A stretch of 64,000 nucleotides of DNA, from assembly GCA_015350385.1 (NCBI GenBank), contig WNKI01000002.1, forward strand, positions 2,208,809 through 2,272,808, read 5' to 3'. The first letter of the stretch is position 1. Each line of letters begins with the position of its first letter. The notes beneath the pieces are model-generated. The model saw only the letters and a list, made by a program, of their open reading frames with translations. It had not been told where the DNA came from and searched no databases. Positions 31,940 to 42,154 of the stretch are shown here, in pieces. The DNA is from Aculops lycopersici. Taxonomy: Eukaryota; Arthropoda; Arachnida; Trombidiformes; Eriophyidae. A program made the translations under genes and the position numbers.

Positions 31940-32103
31940 ATGGCGCGGGGTCGAGTGAAGGGGCTGGTCACTTTGATGCAGAGTCCGAAAAATCATCAAC
32001 ATCCAATGAGGAGATTTATAATGGTAGTGTAGGGACAACAAGTGGTGTTGGTGGTAACAATGATCCATCACCAGCGACAAAACATCAATGTCTCCTTCTC
32101 TGA
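31940..32103 (+). CDS. Lkb1: possible alternative terminal exon of LKB1 ending in a CAAX motif
   Basis: An open frame here ends ...PSPATKHQCLLL-stop, a perfect geranylgeranylation-type CAAX box. LKB1 proteins of other animals end in a prenylated CAAX tail. A donor inside the kinase-end codons (exon end 31788, then gtgagc) and an acceptor (ggttag, exon start 31940) join in phase, giving HPPI-N-GAGSSEGAG... and a 340-residue protein. The intron would be 151 bases. Against it, the acceptor has a poor pyrimidine tract, and the unspliced HVPLPSQ resembles the normal LKB1 sequence after the kinase domain. Both forms may exist. Confidence 0.45.
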
Positions 32104-32193
32104 TGAGAGAAACCAGATGGGATGTTTTCACTTTCATTTCCACTTCCACTTACTCAATAATTAAAGAGACTTTGGTCGCGCCGGCTGAGGTCC

Positions 32194-33569
32194 TCAATAA
32201 GCGTGCCTCGTTGCATCGATATACTCCTTGTAGTTGAATGCCGGCACCGAGTTTGCGAAATCTTGTTGCGCCATTTGCTCCTGGTACTGTGGTTGCCTCT
32301 GTGTTATAGGCTGTTGCAACTCTCGGTATTATATTGTTATATTATTGGACATTGCAAATTTATCATCATTAAAATCAATGAAGACGGATCGTAGGTGATA
32401 TCATCGAGCGCTTCGACTCACAACTTTTCACATGCAACCCAAAACTATTGTTTAGTTCATCTACCTACCCCAACATTGATTGCCTGTTGAATCGTGTCCT
32501 CAATGTTCCTAAAAGCACCGACTGGTTTTGCTTTCGCCAGCTCCCAAGTGGGGTCCTGCTGATACTGCATGTAGGTGCCAGTGGCTAGGTCGTGTCTTGC
32601 CTTTGGTTTTGGCAATACAATAGGCAACGTTCGGTACGTTTGATGGGCAATCGATGCCCTCTCAAGTTGCCTGTTCCACATGAACTCTTTTCGTTTGTCA
32701 TCAGGTAAAACTGAACTACTTGGCGAGCGAGCATTCCTCACCGACTTCGACCTTCTCGGCAGCGATTGGTAAGCATTGAGTGTCGAGTGAGAGTCAGCTA
32801 CGCTGACCGAACCACCACCACTTGTTGGTAGAGGCCTTTGCAAATGACCAATTGTAGGCTCGTGCGACGAGAGTGATGGCGACTGACTGAAGCCAGAGAG
32901 CGAAATTGTATCGCGAGTTTCCACCGGCGACACCTGTTTGATATCTTGCTTTCGCATGGCTGACTCATAGCCCAAATTTTCACGTTGCTGTTGCTGGTGT
33001 TGGTGATGATGGTTTTGTCCAATCCAACTAGAGTTTTGCAAGTCACTTTGTGGCGCCAAATTCTCCTCGTTGTTACCTGTGATGATTTTGGCATGCGATA
33101 CATTTGAGCTGGTAGTTGATTGAATCTGCTTGCTATTCAAAAAGCTCTTATGCACCGTAGACGTGGGCCAAGATTGGTCGTTAACCATGATTCTTGGTTT
33201 TGGCGAGACATTTTGTTGATGTTGATGCTGTTGTTGGTGTTGATTCGCCTCCACTTGTTGCTGGTTTGTTATAGAGCGATTAATACTGTTACTATTATAT
33301 TGATGACTCAAAGACTCGATTGGTTGATGATGATAATAACTCTCACTTAAAGTCTGCCGCTCAAAAGGTCTCGGCGATCTATTAAGCGAGGCCATCTTGC
33401 AACCCAGACAACCAGATTGATGCTCGTGACCGGAACACCTATTAACGTAAATAGTAAACTTTGATCCACCCACTTGGCAGTGGGTTCTGCAATTGGGATC
33501 CTCAAATGAAACTGGACGACTTCTCGGCGGATGGTAGTAGGCTGGCCGATGAATGGTGTTGGTCTTCAT
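32194..33569 (-). CDS. unrecognised Gln/His/Ser-rich protein, two exons
   Basis: No family recognised. Exon 1 (minus) is 32469-33569. A donor GTAGGT after codon GGG precedes a 158-bp intron, and an in-phase second exon is 32194-32310 (acceptor TTGCAACAG; an alternative acceptor lies 9 bases upstream). The product is about 405 residues. The first 55 residues hold several Cys and His (CRTHCQVGGSKF, CSGHEHQSGCLGC), perhaps a small metal-binding or disulfide module. The middle is low-complexity Q/H/S/N. The C-terminal 100 residues look conserved (EFMWNRQLERASIAHQTYR, DPTWELAKAKPVGAFRN, PAFNYKEYIDATRHAY at the end). If intron 1 is not removed, the frame stops three codons later. It is convergent with LKB1. 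Confidence 0.65.
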
Positions 33570-34213
33570 ATTTTATCCGATGTCTCAACACATACAATCT
33601 TTGGATTTATCTTATCAACAATTCTTGAAGCACCACCACCAGTTGTCCTGATTTCTCTCACTTTCTCTCTGTTGGATTCGACTTGAAAAACTTAAACTCA
33701 AGATACACGGAGGAAGGCAAACAATTGAAAGAATGAAAAGCTTAAGTACAGTTCGAGTTGAATGGTATCAACTATTCTGTTTTCAAGAGTGATGACGAGA
33801 GCTAGCGCCTCGTCGCTATGTACACAAACTGCACGGTTGCTAGCATTGTCTCGGAATGTGAACATATCAACTTTCTTTTCAGTGACTAACTGTGAGCTAC
33901 ATTCCTCACGTTAAAACAAAGACCAACTAACGGCCCGAGGAATGTTGCGCAGTTGATCAAATTTTATTTACATGTAGTTCATTAGTACAAAGAGTTCTAG
34001 TAGTGGACTAAATTTCGACCAGACATTCGATGTAACTTGGGGAAAAGTTTCGAGTTTATTTTGGATTTGCTCTTTCGTCGACCAGTTAACTCTATGTGTA
34101 GTAATCTCGTCGCACAAGATTACTTCGTCTAAATACAATCCATCGTCGTTGTGGATATAACTAACGTTATGGTCGTATCGTACTAATGCAAAGTCAACTG
34201 AAGTAATTCCATC
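33570..34213. other. intergenic: upstream of 33569 gene, 3' of ZP gene
   Basis: A 644-bp gap between two minus-strand genes. TTTATT at 33963-33968 (AATAAA on minus) could end the ZP transcript. Nothing else is recognised. Confidence 0.4.
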
Positions 34214-35732
34214 TCAATGTCGATAACAATGTTGTTGACTTGACTTTGAATAAATTCCTCCCTTTCGAGTGGTGTAATTTGGCCTGTCGAGATGGTAGTC
34301 GGCTATGGGCGACAGCGAGGGCGACGAAAGAATTGGACTTGGCCTCAGTGCATCCGATCCCTTTCTAGGGCCCAAGATTCCAATTTGGAAGAGGAAGGCT
34401 AATACAATGGCAACAGAGGCGATACTTACAACACAAATTATAACCGTCGCCTTGCCAATGGTAAGACAAACTTCCTCCTCATCTTGGGATGCATTTAGCC
34501 GACTGGATGTTTGTTGACGTTTGGTTTTGGGCGGTGAAACTTGCTGATTAGGTAGGTCACTAGAGCCAGATTCGGCAACATCAACATCGTTAACGTAGAG
34601 TCCAGAATAAACGTCGAAACTCATATCGTTTCCTCCTTTTGCCTTCAGTGCCTCAGCAACAGGTGTTAAATCCGGCGATACTCCATGCAATTCGTGACTA
34701 GCAAATCTCTTTCTCCTTGGGGCGCTAGGTGAGCCACTCGAACTTGGGGTAGTTATACCACTAGAAGCGGCTACTCCACATTCTGGTTGATCACAACCTC
34801 CATTGTTAATGCACAATCTAACATTACATTGGTAGTAGATGGAGGATGTGTGAGGAAACTTGTGGGCCGGAAATGTGACCGTGGCGCGAGTTGAGTTGTT
34901 TGAGTACTCAAACTTTGGCATTATAGTCTCGTCCACAGGACACCTGTTGATGGGATTTGTTATATCTAGAGATTAGAGCTAGTCCAAGGCATTGATCGAG
35001 AACCTAATCAGGTAATAACAACAAATGGTCTACCTACCCAATATCATTAATCAACTGCTGCTCGGCTACGTTCAGTCCATCGCGAACCACGCAATTAGTT
35101 ATCTTCATTCCATACATATCCTGCTGGTCAATTTCAATCACCATTATCAACTTGTCGCCAATCTTGACTGTTTCCGCGACATCGTCTCGACCACTTCTAA
35201 AGATTTTCATGGTGCACGATGGCATTGAGGCTGTAGCAAGGAGGGGCGTGGCCGCGGTTTGCAGACCATTTTGCATGGGAAACGAGGCGCTAACGTTGAA
35301 ATAGGTATTGGCTATTGTCCTCTCTCTGGTCTGATACTTGCATCTAATGTGATATCCTTTGCCCTGATTGGTCATTAATCGCATGTGCGGTTGCACCATC
35401 ACCGTGTTGAAGTACTCAATTCCATCGTCAACTTCCGTGAACATAGTGTTACACGATTTCAATGGCAACCTAAAGGTCATGTTGGTTGACGATTGGAACT
35501 CGGAAACACAGCCATTGCTACTCGGCGCATCCTTGGCGTACACCATCCCATTGAATGGGATGTTTGTGTTGAGTTTTAAGATAATAGCATCACTATTGCA
35601 AATAACCTGTAACTCGGCGACTACATTGTCTGCCTTCCGTTTTTTCTGCAGTTGCCCGTTAGTGGTCTTGGTGAGTATCAACAGTTGAAATAAGACGAAT
35701 GAGAGGAATATGGAGAACAGTTTCATCTGCAT
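34214..35732 (-). CDS. ZP-domain transmembrane protein, two exons
   Basis: Zona pellucida-domain protein of the arthropod apical/cuticular matrix type. Exons (minus) are 35038-35732 and 34214-34943. The 94-bp intron (GTAGGT to CAACAG) joins INDIGCPVDETIMP, a ZP hallmark, giving 474 residues. A signal peptide (FSIFLSFVLFQLLIL) starts at the first or third codon. The ZP domain runs from about residue 40 to 290, with cysteines in ICNSDAIILKL, SCTMKIFRSGRDD, GMKITNCVVRDG and YYQCNVRLCINNGGCDQPEC. A furin site RRKR at about 308-311 and a transmembrane helix at about 397-422 follow, then a short cytoplasmic tail. This arrangement predicts cleavage, release and polymerisation. The exact subfamily is not assigned. 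Confidence 0.88.
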
Positions 35733-36685
35733 GTTGCGTAATTATTGGACTTGGTTAGACTTCTGAAATGGATTGATATTATTCAATTTGAATTATTGCA
35801 CGCAGTGGTACTAAAATGGACTTAATTCTTGATAGAAACTTACGTTCATCTTCACACCTTTCGAGAACATTTTGAGGAGTGCTCGCAATCACAAACTAGA
35901 GTCGAATGTACCGTTAACTTTCGTTTGTTATAAGACATGGCCATCCACTTTCGCTCCACCAACAACTAAAGTAACCCTTAACCCCACTGAGAACAGGTAC
36001 CGCGATCCTTTGATGACTTTTATACCTCGGCTAACTCCTCAAGCTAGTTGAGCCATCAAGTTGAAAGCTCGTTGAACTCTCTCGAAGGTGTCGTATGTTG
36101 AATGACGAAGATACCTTTCTACCTATAGTCTTCAAGTAAACAAAGTGTGATTTAGTTTCCAGTGGCCAGTGAGCTCAAGATGGTTAACAAGTGGCTGCAC
36201 TCCTGTTATCACGTCATTTGTAAATTTCCAGGTCTCGTTTGCTCACAGAGAAATCGGCGCAATGCCACACTGTGGCTTTCACTGTTTGTCAAATTTAGTG
36301 GACAAAGTGTCGGCATGCAAGAGTTTACTCTAAAGTTGACATACAGGCACCTGAAGATTTGACTAGTGGCCATTGACCAGAGGAAGTGATGATCTATCAA
36401 GACAGTTGATTACCTGCGAGTGAGCGAGCATTATGCGTCGGCCAGACACTTCTCTGGGTTTCTAGGAGGCTTTTAAACGGTCCTGTTTGTCTGCGTGTGT
36501 TAAGTAGAATTTAAATTTTCGCGCTTCCGCATGTGTTGTGTGTCTATGTCGAGATTGTCGCGTGCTTTGGATCCACATGCACCAATGACGATCCAAATTC
36601 GAATTTGTATCATCCTCTACCAGATAAATTTATCTACATAAATACTATTCATTCATCGACAAATTGAATATTACACAAAGGCAAG
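35733..36685. promoter_or_regulatory. shared upstream region of ZP gene (-) and eIF3k (+)
   Basis: A 953-bp gap with divergent starts. Small open frames (for example near 36162-36362) begin with non-ATG codons and are not called. No clear motif or repeat. Confidence 0.35.
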
Positions 36686-37342
36686 ATGGCTGAGACTAAG
36701 ACGAAAGAGGATATTGCAGGAGAGCTCAAGGGTATTGAGCGTTACAACCCGGTCCACATTGACATGCTAACGGAGTATCTGGACTCGCAATGTTCAAAAA
36801 ACCAATACGATCTAGAGGCCAATTCAGCCATTCTCAAGTTATATCAATTAAATCCAACACTATTCAAGAGTGAGGTTGTTGAAAAGATCCTACTGAAAGC
36901 CCTAACAAATTTACCTCACCCAGACTTTGTCCTATGCGAGCTACTAATAGACTCTAGCAAACTGACACAAGGCAACATCCAAGATATCATAGTTATGCAT
37001 CAAAGATTAGAACTATGTCAATTCAAGGCCTTTTGGGCTGAGCTCAAGGGTAAGGAGGATCTTTATAAGGATGTCCTGGGATTCGAAGAGAGTATTAGAA
37101 ATTTTGTATGCCATGTGATTGGAATAACTTATCAGAACATTCGGAACAGTCTATTGAAGGACCTTCTAGGGTTAGCTGAAAACGAGGAAGAGTACAAAAA
37201 CTGGATGAAGAAGAATAATTGGAAGCTAGGTGCTGACGATTACGTTTTGATAGATAACCAAGAGGATAAGATTAGAACTATCAATATTACGGAGAAGATT
37301 GAATTGGAACAAGTTGCAAATATCCTTGCAACATATCGTTAA
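36686..37342 (+). CDS. eIF3k: eukaryotic translation initiation factor 3 subunit K
   Basis: Small PCI-type subunit of eIF3 in the cytosol. The 218-residue length is exactly family-like. Signatures include ELKGIERYNPVHIDMLTEYL at the N-terminal HAM domain, NSAILKLYQLNP, LTNLPHPDFVLCELLID and FKAFWAELKGKEDL. The winged-helix C-terminus holds NSLLKDLLGL and INITEKIELEQVANIL. Start ATG 36686 (caagATGGC). Single exon. Poly(A) signal AATAAA at 37392-37397, 50 bases past the stop. Confidence 0.95.
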   Translation: MAETKTKEDIAGELKGIERYNPVHIDMLTEYLDSQCSKNQYDLEANSAILKLYQLNPTLFKSEVVEKILLKALTNLPHPDFVLCELLIDSSKLTQGNIQDIIVMHQRLELCQFKAFWAELKGKEDLYKDVLGFEESIRNFVCHVIGITYQNIRNSLLKDLLGLAENEEEYKNWMKKNNWKLGADDYVLIDNQEDKIRTINITEKIELEQVANILATYR

Positions 37343-37750
37343 GCTTCACATGTAGATTAGTTTTAAGGAAGCACAATCTCAGTGGTCGTTAAATAAAAGC
37401 TTGCGAATCATTGCTTCCATCATAAACGATTCTCATCTACTTCAGACTAAGGACAATCCTCCTTGAACCTTTGTTTCAACCCATGCTTTTTCCGTCTGTG
37501 CTGTTGGTGAGGTTTTCCATCTACGACAAAATTGAACAAGATAGTTTCTTGCATTGATTATTTGATAAATCGATTTGGTGACCAATATCTTGGTTTAAGA
37601 TTGAGACAAGAAGTATAATCAACTCAAAAGAAAAAAAAATTTTTACTAGCGGATCATCATAGTTGAGACCAGGAAGTGATAAATTGCAGCGTCTTGACGA
37701 ACCTCCGAATGATGCAACGATTTCGCACAGTATTTTCAATTGAGATCGAT
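37343..37750. other. convergent 3' region of eIF3k and SAM-domain gene
   Basis: Contains the eIF3k poly(A) signal (37392-37397). A TTTATT at 37750-37755 gives an AATAAA on the minus strand overlapping the SAM gene's stop codon. No other feature. Confidence 0.5.
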
Positions 37751-38650
37751 TTATTTTAAGAGCGATATAGCATTATATATCTTAACAGCAGGACCTAGTT
37801 TCACGTTTATAACATCTAGTAAATCTTTCTGGTCTAGATACATCAGGGATTTGCCGCATATTTGTTGTGACTCAAACAATTGTCCATAGCCCGCGCAGCC
37901 GGGGATACTGTCGACAAAATTTCTAACATCTTCCGTCGTCCAAGACTCAGCTCTAGCTTTAAAATCTTCCAGCTTTTCCTTGGGTATCAATTTTTCTAAA
38001 ATCGCCAAACTCTGATTCCTTTCAATCTTTTTGAGGAGCGATAGTGATGAGTTTCCCTGTTGCGACCTATGACGACCAGTCGAGTTACTAAGGCCACCTG
38101 GTTGCCCACAATTGATGTTAAGTTTTGCTCTTCTAATGTCTGGCCCGTCTCTTAAGAGAGAGGAACCTGGCGAGATTTGTCTTACTGGCAAATTGTTGCT
38201 ATTGTTTGTTGGTTTATATTGCTGTTGCTGATGGTTGTTGCTGCTAATGGCCGAATTTTGTTTATTCTCAGGCTCATCGTCTGACTCAACGAGCTCAAGG
38301 CATCCAAGTTGATTAATTTTGAACTTGAGATCACAACCATGTAAAGTTCCAACTCCATCATTCCAATTCAATAGCTCTCTAGCTTGCTGCTCATCCCTTG
38401 GATGAGCTCCTAAAACTTGTGGCTCCTTTAAGTGGTTTAACTGTGACATTGGAATGGTCGTAAGAGTTTTGCTTTCGGGCACAGGAACCATAACCATAGG
38501 TACTTTGTCATTATTGTTTGCAACACTTACATCATGCATCTTAACAGGTGCTAGAACCGTCAACTTGTCCTCTGAACGTTCAACTTCCTGGAAATTTTCA
38601 ACCTGTTCGGCTAGCATGTCGGGAGAAGTATTAGTTTTATCGACATCCAT
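37751..38650 (-). CDS. SAM-domain protein (Polycomb/MBT-type SAM likely)
   Basis: The 299-residue product has a sterile alpha motif at about residues 235-299 (SWTTEDVRNFVDSIPGCAGYGQLF, then ICGKSLMYLDQKDLL and VKLGPAVKIYNAISLL). It is closest in feel to the polymerising SAMs of polyhomeotic, Scm and L(3)mbt proteins. A second conserved-looking block sits at about residues 85-120 (QQARELLNWNDGVGTLHGCDLKFKINQLGCLELVE). The rest is polar and disordered with Q/N runs. No MBT, FCS or DNA-binding domain is visible. A chromatin role is an inference from the SAM type. Start ATG 38648-38650, one exon, divergent from the caspase. Confidence 0.75.
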   Translation of the reverse strand: MDVDKTNTSPDMLAEQVENFQEVERSEDKLTVLAPVKMHDVSVANNNDKVPMVMVPVPESKTLTTIPMSQLNHLKEPQVLGAHPRDEQQARELLNWNDGVGTLHGCDLKFKINQLGCLELVESDDEPENKQNSAISSNNHQQQQYKPTNNSNNLPVRQISPGSSLLRDGPDIRRAKLNINCGQPGGLSNSTGRHRSQQGNSSLSLLKKIERNQSLAILEKLIPKEKLEDFKARAESWTTEDVRNFVDSIPGCAGYGQLFESQQICGKSLMYLDQKDLLDVINVKLGPAVKIYNAISLLK

Positions 38651-39225
38651 GATACACCCTCACGCTAAACAATCAATACACTTTGTAGACTTTTCAATGA
38701 TACTTGAAATCTTTGAACACTCTTGCTAGAGAGTACAGAAAAGTGCATATGAAATTTACACACAGAAAATGAACGCGTCGCCTGGATCGCGCGATGAGCG
38801 AGCGATGCACTAAATTTGCTTCCAATGAATTAGCATTAGAGTGGGAACGGTGCAGCCGGATTGTGCACCATTTTCTAAGATGCAGCACCAATTTTTGCAG
38901 CAACCAAAACAAAGGACAATTTCGGAGCCCGGTCAGAATCGGTGAGATCCTCAAAATTTGCATCAATTTAAAAGTTTTAAAGGAGCTTGATTCATTCATT
39001 CATAATCATGATAAATATCTCAATGGATTCCTAACCTAGATTCAAAATTTTGTCACTAAAATATTCCGTCCTTAACCTAAGATTAAAACTAGGTTCTCTA
39101 TAACCCCACAGGAAATCCATTATGACGACCTAGATACGAAGCTATAGGAGTAAACGATTAATAGACTGAAACATTACTTGCCATTTATCTCACTGCCAAT
39201 TAACTATTATAATAACTGAAACAAG
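38651..39225. promoter_or_regulatory. shared upstream region of SAM-domain gene (-) and caspase (+)
   Basis: A 575-bp gap with divergent starts. No clear promoter motif is seen, and short frames without ATG are ignored. Confidence 0.35.
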
Positions 39226-40077
39226 ATGGAACAAGATTCGGCTATAGCGACAGGTGACCAACCCATTATCAATCGTCAATACCCTCTGCTTCAACAGGCA
39301 GTTCCGCTGACCACCCGAATCAACAGCCTTGATTACAACATGAACCATAAATATCGAGGAATTTGTCTCATATTTGACATTGAACACTTTGAACCATCTA
39401 GGAGACTGCCGAAACGAACAGGATCTCAGGTTGACTCAACCGGATTGTACAGCTTATTCAGGGCAATGTCTTTCGATGTTGTCCTATTGAAGGACCAAAC
39501 TGCAAAACAAATTCGCTATCAATTGGACTATTACTCCAAGCTCGATCACTCAAACAATGATTGCTTCGCATGCATCATCCTATCTCATGGTGAACACGGA
39601 CAACTTTGGGGCACCGACGCAAAGTTTCCCGTCGAATGGTTGTTCAAGTACTTCCTCGGCGACCAATGTCCAACTTTAGTTGGCAAACCCAAACTATTCT
39701 TTGTACAAGCTTGTCAGGGAGATCGACTTGACTCGGGAGTTCCAGTTATCGGAGCTGATTCGCTGGATTCGGCATCCTATTTCAAGATCCCGACGCATGC
39801 CGACTTCCTGGTCGCATATTCAACCATACCCGGATTCTATTCATGGCGCAACACCCAGGACGGGTCCTGGTTCATGCAAGCAGTCATAAAAGTTTTATCA
39901 GACTACCATCAAGAGTTGGACTTGCTCACAATGATGACCATAGTGAACCATCGGGTAGCTTACTACAAATGCTCGAATGCAACGACACAAGAGTATAACA
40001 ACAAGAAGCAGGTTCCATGTATCACGTCCATGTTAACTCGACGAGTTTTTCTAAAGCCGAAAAAGATACAATTTTAA
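39226..40077 (+). CDS. effector-type caspase
   Basis: Cysteine-aspartate protease of family C14A, executing apoptosis in the cytosol. At 283 residues with a short prodomain (about 40 residues and no CARD or DED), it is of effector type. The large subunit has YRGICLIFDIEHF, the Arg in KRTGSQVDSTGL, the catalytic His in LSHGEHG (H121) and the catalytic Cys in VQACQGD (C163). The pentapeptide is QACQG rather than the most common QACRG; this variant occurs in active caspases. Asp residues at SLDSAS could be the interdomain cleavage site. The small subunit has YSTIPGFYSWRNTQDGSWFMQA, forming the S1/S3 pocket. Start ATG at 39226. Poly(A) signal AATAAA at 40093-40098, 16 bases past the stop. Confidence 0.93.
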   Translation: MEQDSAIATGDQPIINRQYPLLQQAVPLTTRINSLDYNMNHKYRGICLIFDIEHFEPSRRLPKRTGSQVDSTGLYSLFRAMSFDVVLLKDQTAKQIRYQLDYYSKLDHSNNDCFACIILSHGEHGQLWGTDAKFPVEWLFKYFLGDQCPTLVGKPKLFFVQACQGDRLDSGVPVIGADSLDSASYFKIPTHADFLVAYSTIPGFYSWRNTQDGSWFMQAVIKVLSDYHQELDLLTMMTIVNHRVAYYKCSNATTQEYNNKKQVPCITSMLTRRVFLKPKKIQF

Positions 40078-40262
40078 CCTCAGCGTTAGATCAATAAATT
40101 TAACTCGAAACTGACCCTTGAGGTATCCATATTTCAAACAAAATCTTCCGTTCCGTTGAGATGTGATGAAATCGGACAACGAGCATAATTATGATAGGAT
40201 GATGAAGAGGGAATTTAATGACGATGAATACGATGATGATTGGAATTGATAGACTGTCATCA

Positions 40263-41372
40263 CTAACGGAATGATCGCAGGGAGTTGATGTAATCTCTTT
40301 CCAATTCTGCAGTCGATTTGAACGATTGGGTTCGCGTCAATCTGGTGCTGTTGAGCTGGCTCAAATATCTTGAGGCAGTCCCAATCAAACTAGCTGGTTT
40401 CCTGAAAACGTTCGAGGTCTTTGGGGTACTATACTGATGATTGTTCTCTGACTTCTGGGCGGGCTTCGCTCTCGGCACCGGCGGTGGTGGCATCTTGGCT
40501 CTAGAGAGTTCCCTTGTCGTATCCTTCTTGTCTGGCTTTCTGTCCGAAGCTATGGCGCCCTCGCCCCTTCTAATGGGTTGCGCCAAACGATTTATAATCG
40601 AGTTTCGAACCTTTTGGCGTCTAGAGGCTTTGTTGGCCTCGGCATTGGCTAGAGTTGCTGCCGTCGTAGGTGAGGGCTTGTTGTTGGCTGCAACTTGTTG
40701 CTCTCTTGATGGCTTTTGAGGCTGCTGCTGCAATTGTTTCTGTTGTTTCTGCTCATGCAATTGTTTTTGCCTCGACTCTAGTAGACGACGCAACCTTGGG
40801 CTTGAGATCCTTCCCTCCTTAGAGGACAACTTGCTTGGACTCGACAGACGTCCGTTAGATTTACGTGGACTCGCTTGTCTGCGTGATCTCATTGATACGT
40901 GCTCAACCGTTGGCTCTGCGGTCTCTGGCATCGATTTACGTCCCTCAGCTTGGCCACCTAGGGAAGACTTGGGAGTTGAGGACAGTTTGTGGTGAGCAAC
41001 ATCGAGCGAGTCCCTGTCGAACATGAGCTCTTGTTCGCACTTTATAAAGGTCTCGTTGGATCCGGCAGTGTCGTTGCCGTTCGTTTTCTTGGCACTGGTG
41101 ATGCGCTTTCGGGAACTGTTGAACTTCTTACCCGAACCTTGTGCCTCCTTAAAGGGATTGCCACCACTTAGAATAGAGGTTCTTGCAGGAGTCATGCGAA
41201 GCTGGCGCCGTGTCCTAGGAGTGGCCATTGTAGTCTTGCATGTCTTAAAACTGTCATCCTTCTTTATCCTGTCGCTTGATTTGTTTGGGGTCTTCGGCGA
41301 TTCTGGTTGCATTCGGGGTTCAGCTGGACCCAGTGTCCTAGTTTCCTCTTGAGGCGTTGAGGTTTCTGTCAT
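40263..41372 (-). CDS. unrecognised basic, Ser/Arg/Lys-rich disordered protein
   Basis: The 369-residue product has no recognised domain. It is strongly basic and low in hydrophobic residues, with many S/T-P sites (PESPKTPNK, ATPRTRRQLRMTPART, RQASPRKSNGRLSSPSK), consistent with a cell-cycle-kinase substrate. A Q/K-rich segment around residues 205-230 may be coiled coil. A PPPPVPRAKPA stretch could bind SH3 or profilin. The C-terminal end has TRTQSFKSTAELERDYINSLRSF, which looks conserved. It could be a nuclear or microtubule-associated factor; this is inference. Start at ATG 41370-41372; a slightly longer frame begins with TTG only. Convergent with the caspase. Confidence 0.6.
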   Translation of the reverse strand: MTETSTPQEETRTLGPAEPRMQPESPKTPNKSSDRIKKDDSFKTCKTTMATPRTRRQLRMTPARTSILSGGNPFKEAQGSGKKFNSSRKRITSAKKTNGNDTAGSNETFIKCEQELMFDRDSLDVAHHKLSSTPKSSLGGQAEGRKSMPETAEPTVEHVSMRSRRQASPRKSNGRLSSPSKLSSKEGRISSPRLRRLLESRQKQLHEQKQQKQLQQQPQKPSREQQVAANNKPSPTTAATLANAEANKASRRQKVRNSIINRLAQPIRRGEGAIASDRKPDKKDTTRELSRAKMPPPPVPRAKPAQKSENNHQYSTPKTSNVFRKPASLIGTASRYLSQLNSTRLTRTQSFKSTAELERDYINSLRSFR

Positions 41373-42154
41373 AATGAATATCAATGATATAAGTGTTCGA
41401 AGGAATTAAAATGAACTACTCTCAGGTGGAGGTAAAATAATCAATTGTTTGCGAGAAACATTAGACACAATACACGTTTCCGATTCTGGTTTCTGTTTGG
41501 GTTCGCGCTAATCTGAGAACAACAAACCAATGGCTCCCGGAGCGCGCTCACCACGTCCAACGGCCAACGACCGCAGTGCCGAACGTTGTTGGCTGCAGCA
41601 GTTTTGCAGAAGCACCGCAGCAGCCGTAACAGTGCGTTGAAGCAACGGACAGACGCACGCACAAACGCACGCACCAAACACAAAATTTGCATTCACTTTT
41701 CAAGACACTGGCTCCTCTGCTAGTGTTGCACGAGTCAGAACACCACCGGTTCGCCCCGCTTGAGTTGCAATGGTCAGTGGCCGGCAATTCAAGAGTTGCC
41801 GCCTTTGCATGGCGCTTAGTGCATCTTCTTTGGTAACTTTAACGTCGCACATGTTGCTTTGTTTACATTGATTTGACTTCTTGACCGAGTAACTCGATTC
41901 AAATCAACAAGTTTCTCGGATAATCTAGTCGTAAAGAAAGGTGAGAAAATGATCAATAACTCTTTACTAACACAAGTGGTTTATTGAAACTAACTCGTAG
42001 AAGAAAATATCAATCAGCCAACAGGTGTTCGTGTCCAACCCTAAAACTTTCATCGTACCATCGCATAATAGTCGTCCTTCTAATGTTCGATTTGTCGATA
42101 CTTCTCTTTTGCGATTCACTCGTTCTTTCTTCTGGCATCAAAGAAATCTTTTTA
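41373..42154. other. intergenic: upstream of basic-protein gene, 3' of PhyH gene
   Basis: The 782 bp include GCAC-rich alternating sequence near 41650-41675. TTTATT at 41980-41985 is a candidate AATAAA for the PhyH gene on the minus strand. Several overlapping minus frames (41441-41787) are Cys-rich by chance-like composition and are not called. Confidence 0.4.

Noticed and set aside
32203..32394. Plus-strand 63-codon frame
   Set aside because: Non-ATG start; the opposite strand gives a better-supported second exon of the minus gene ending at 32194.
41441..41787. Overlapping minus frames near the basic-protein gene
   Set aside because: All three frames are open because of GCAC-rich composition; none has a family-like sequence.
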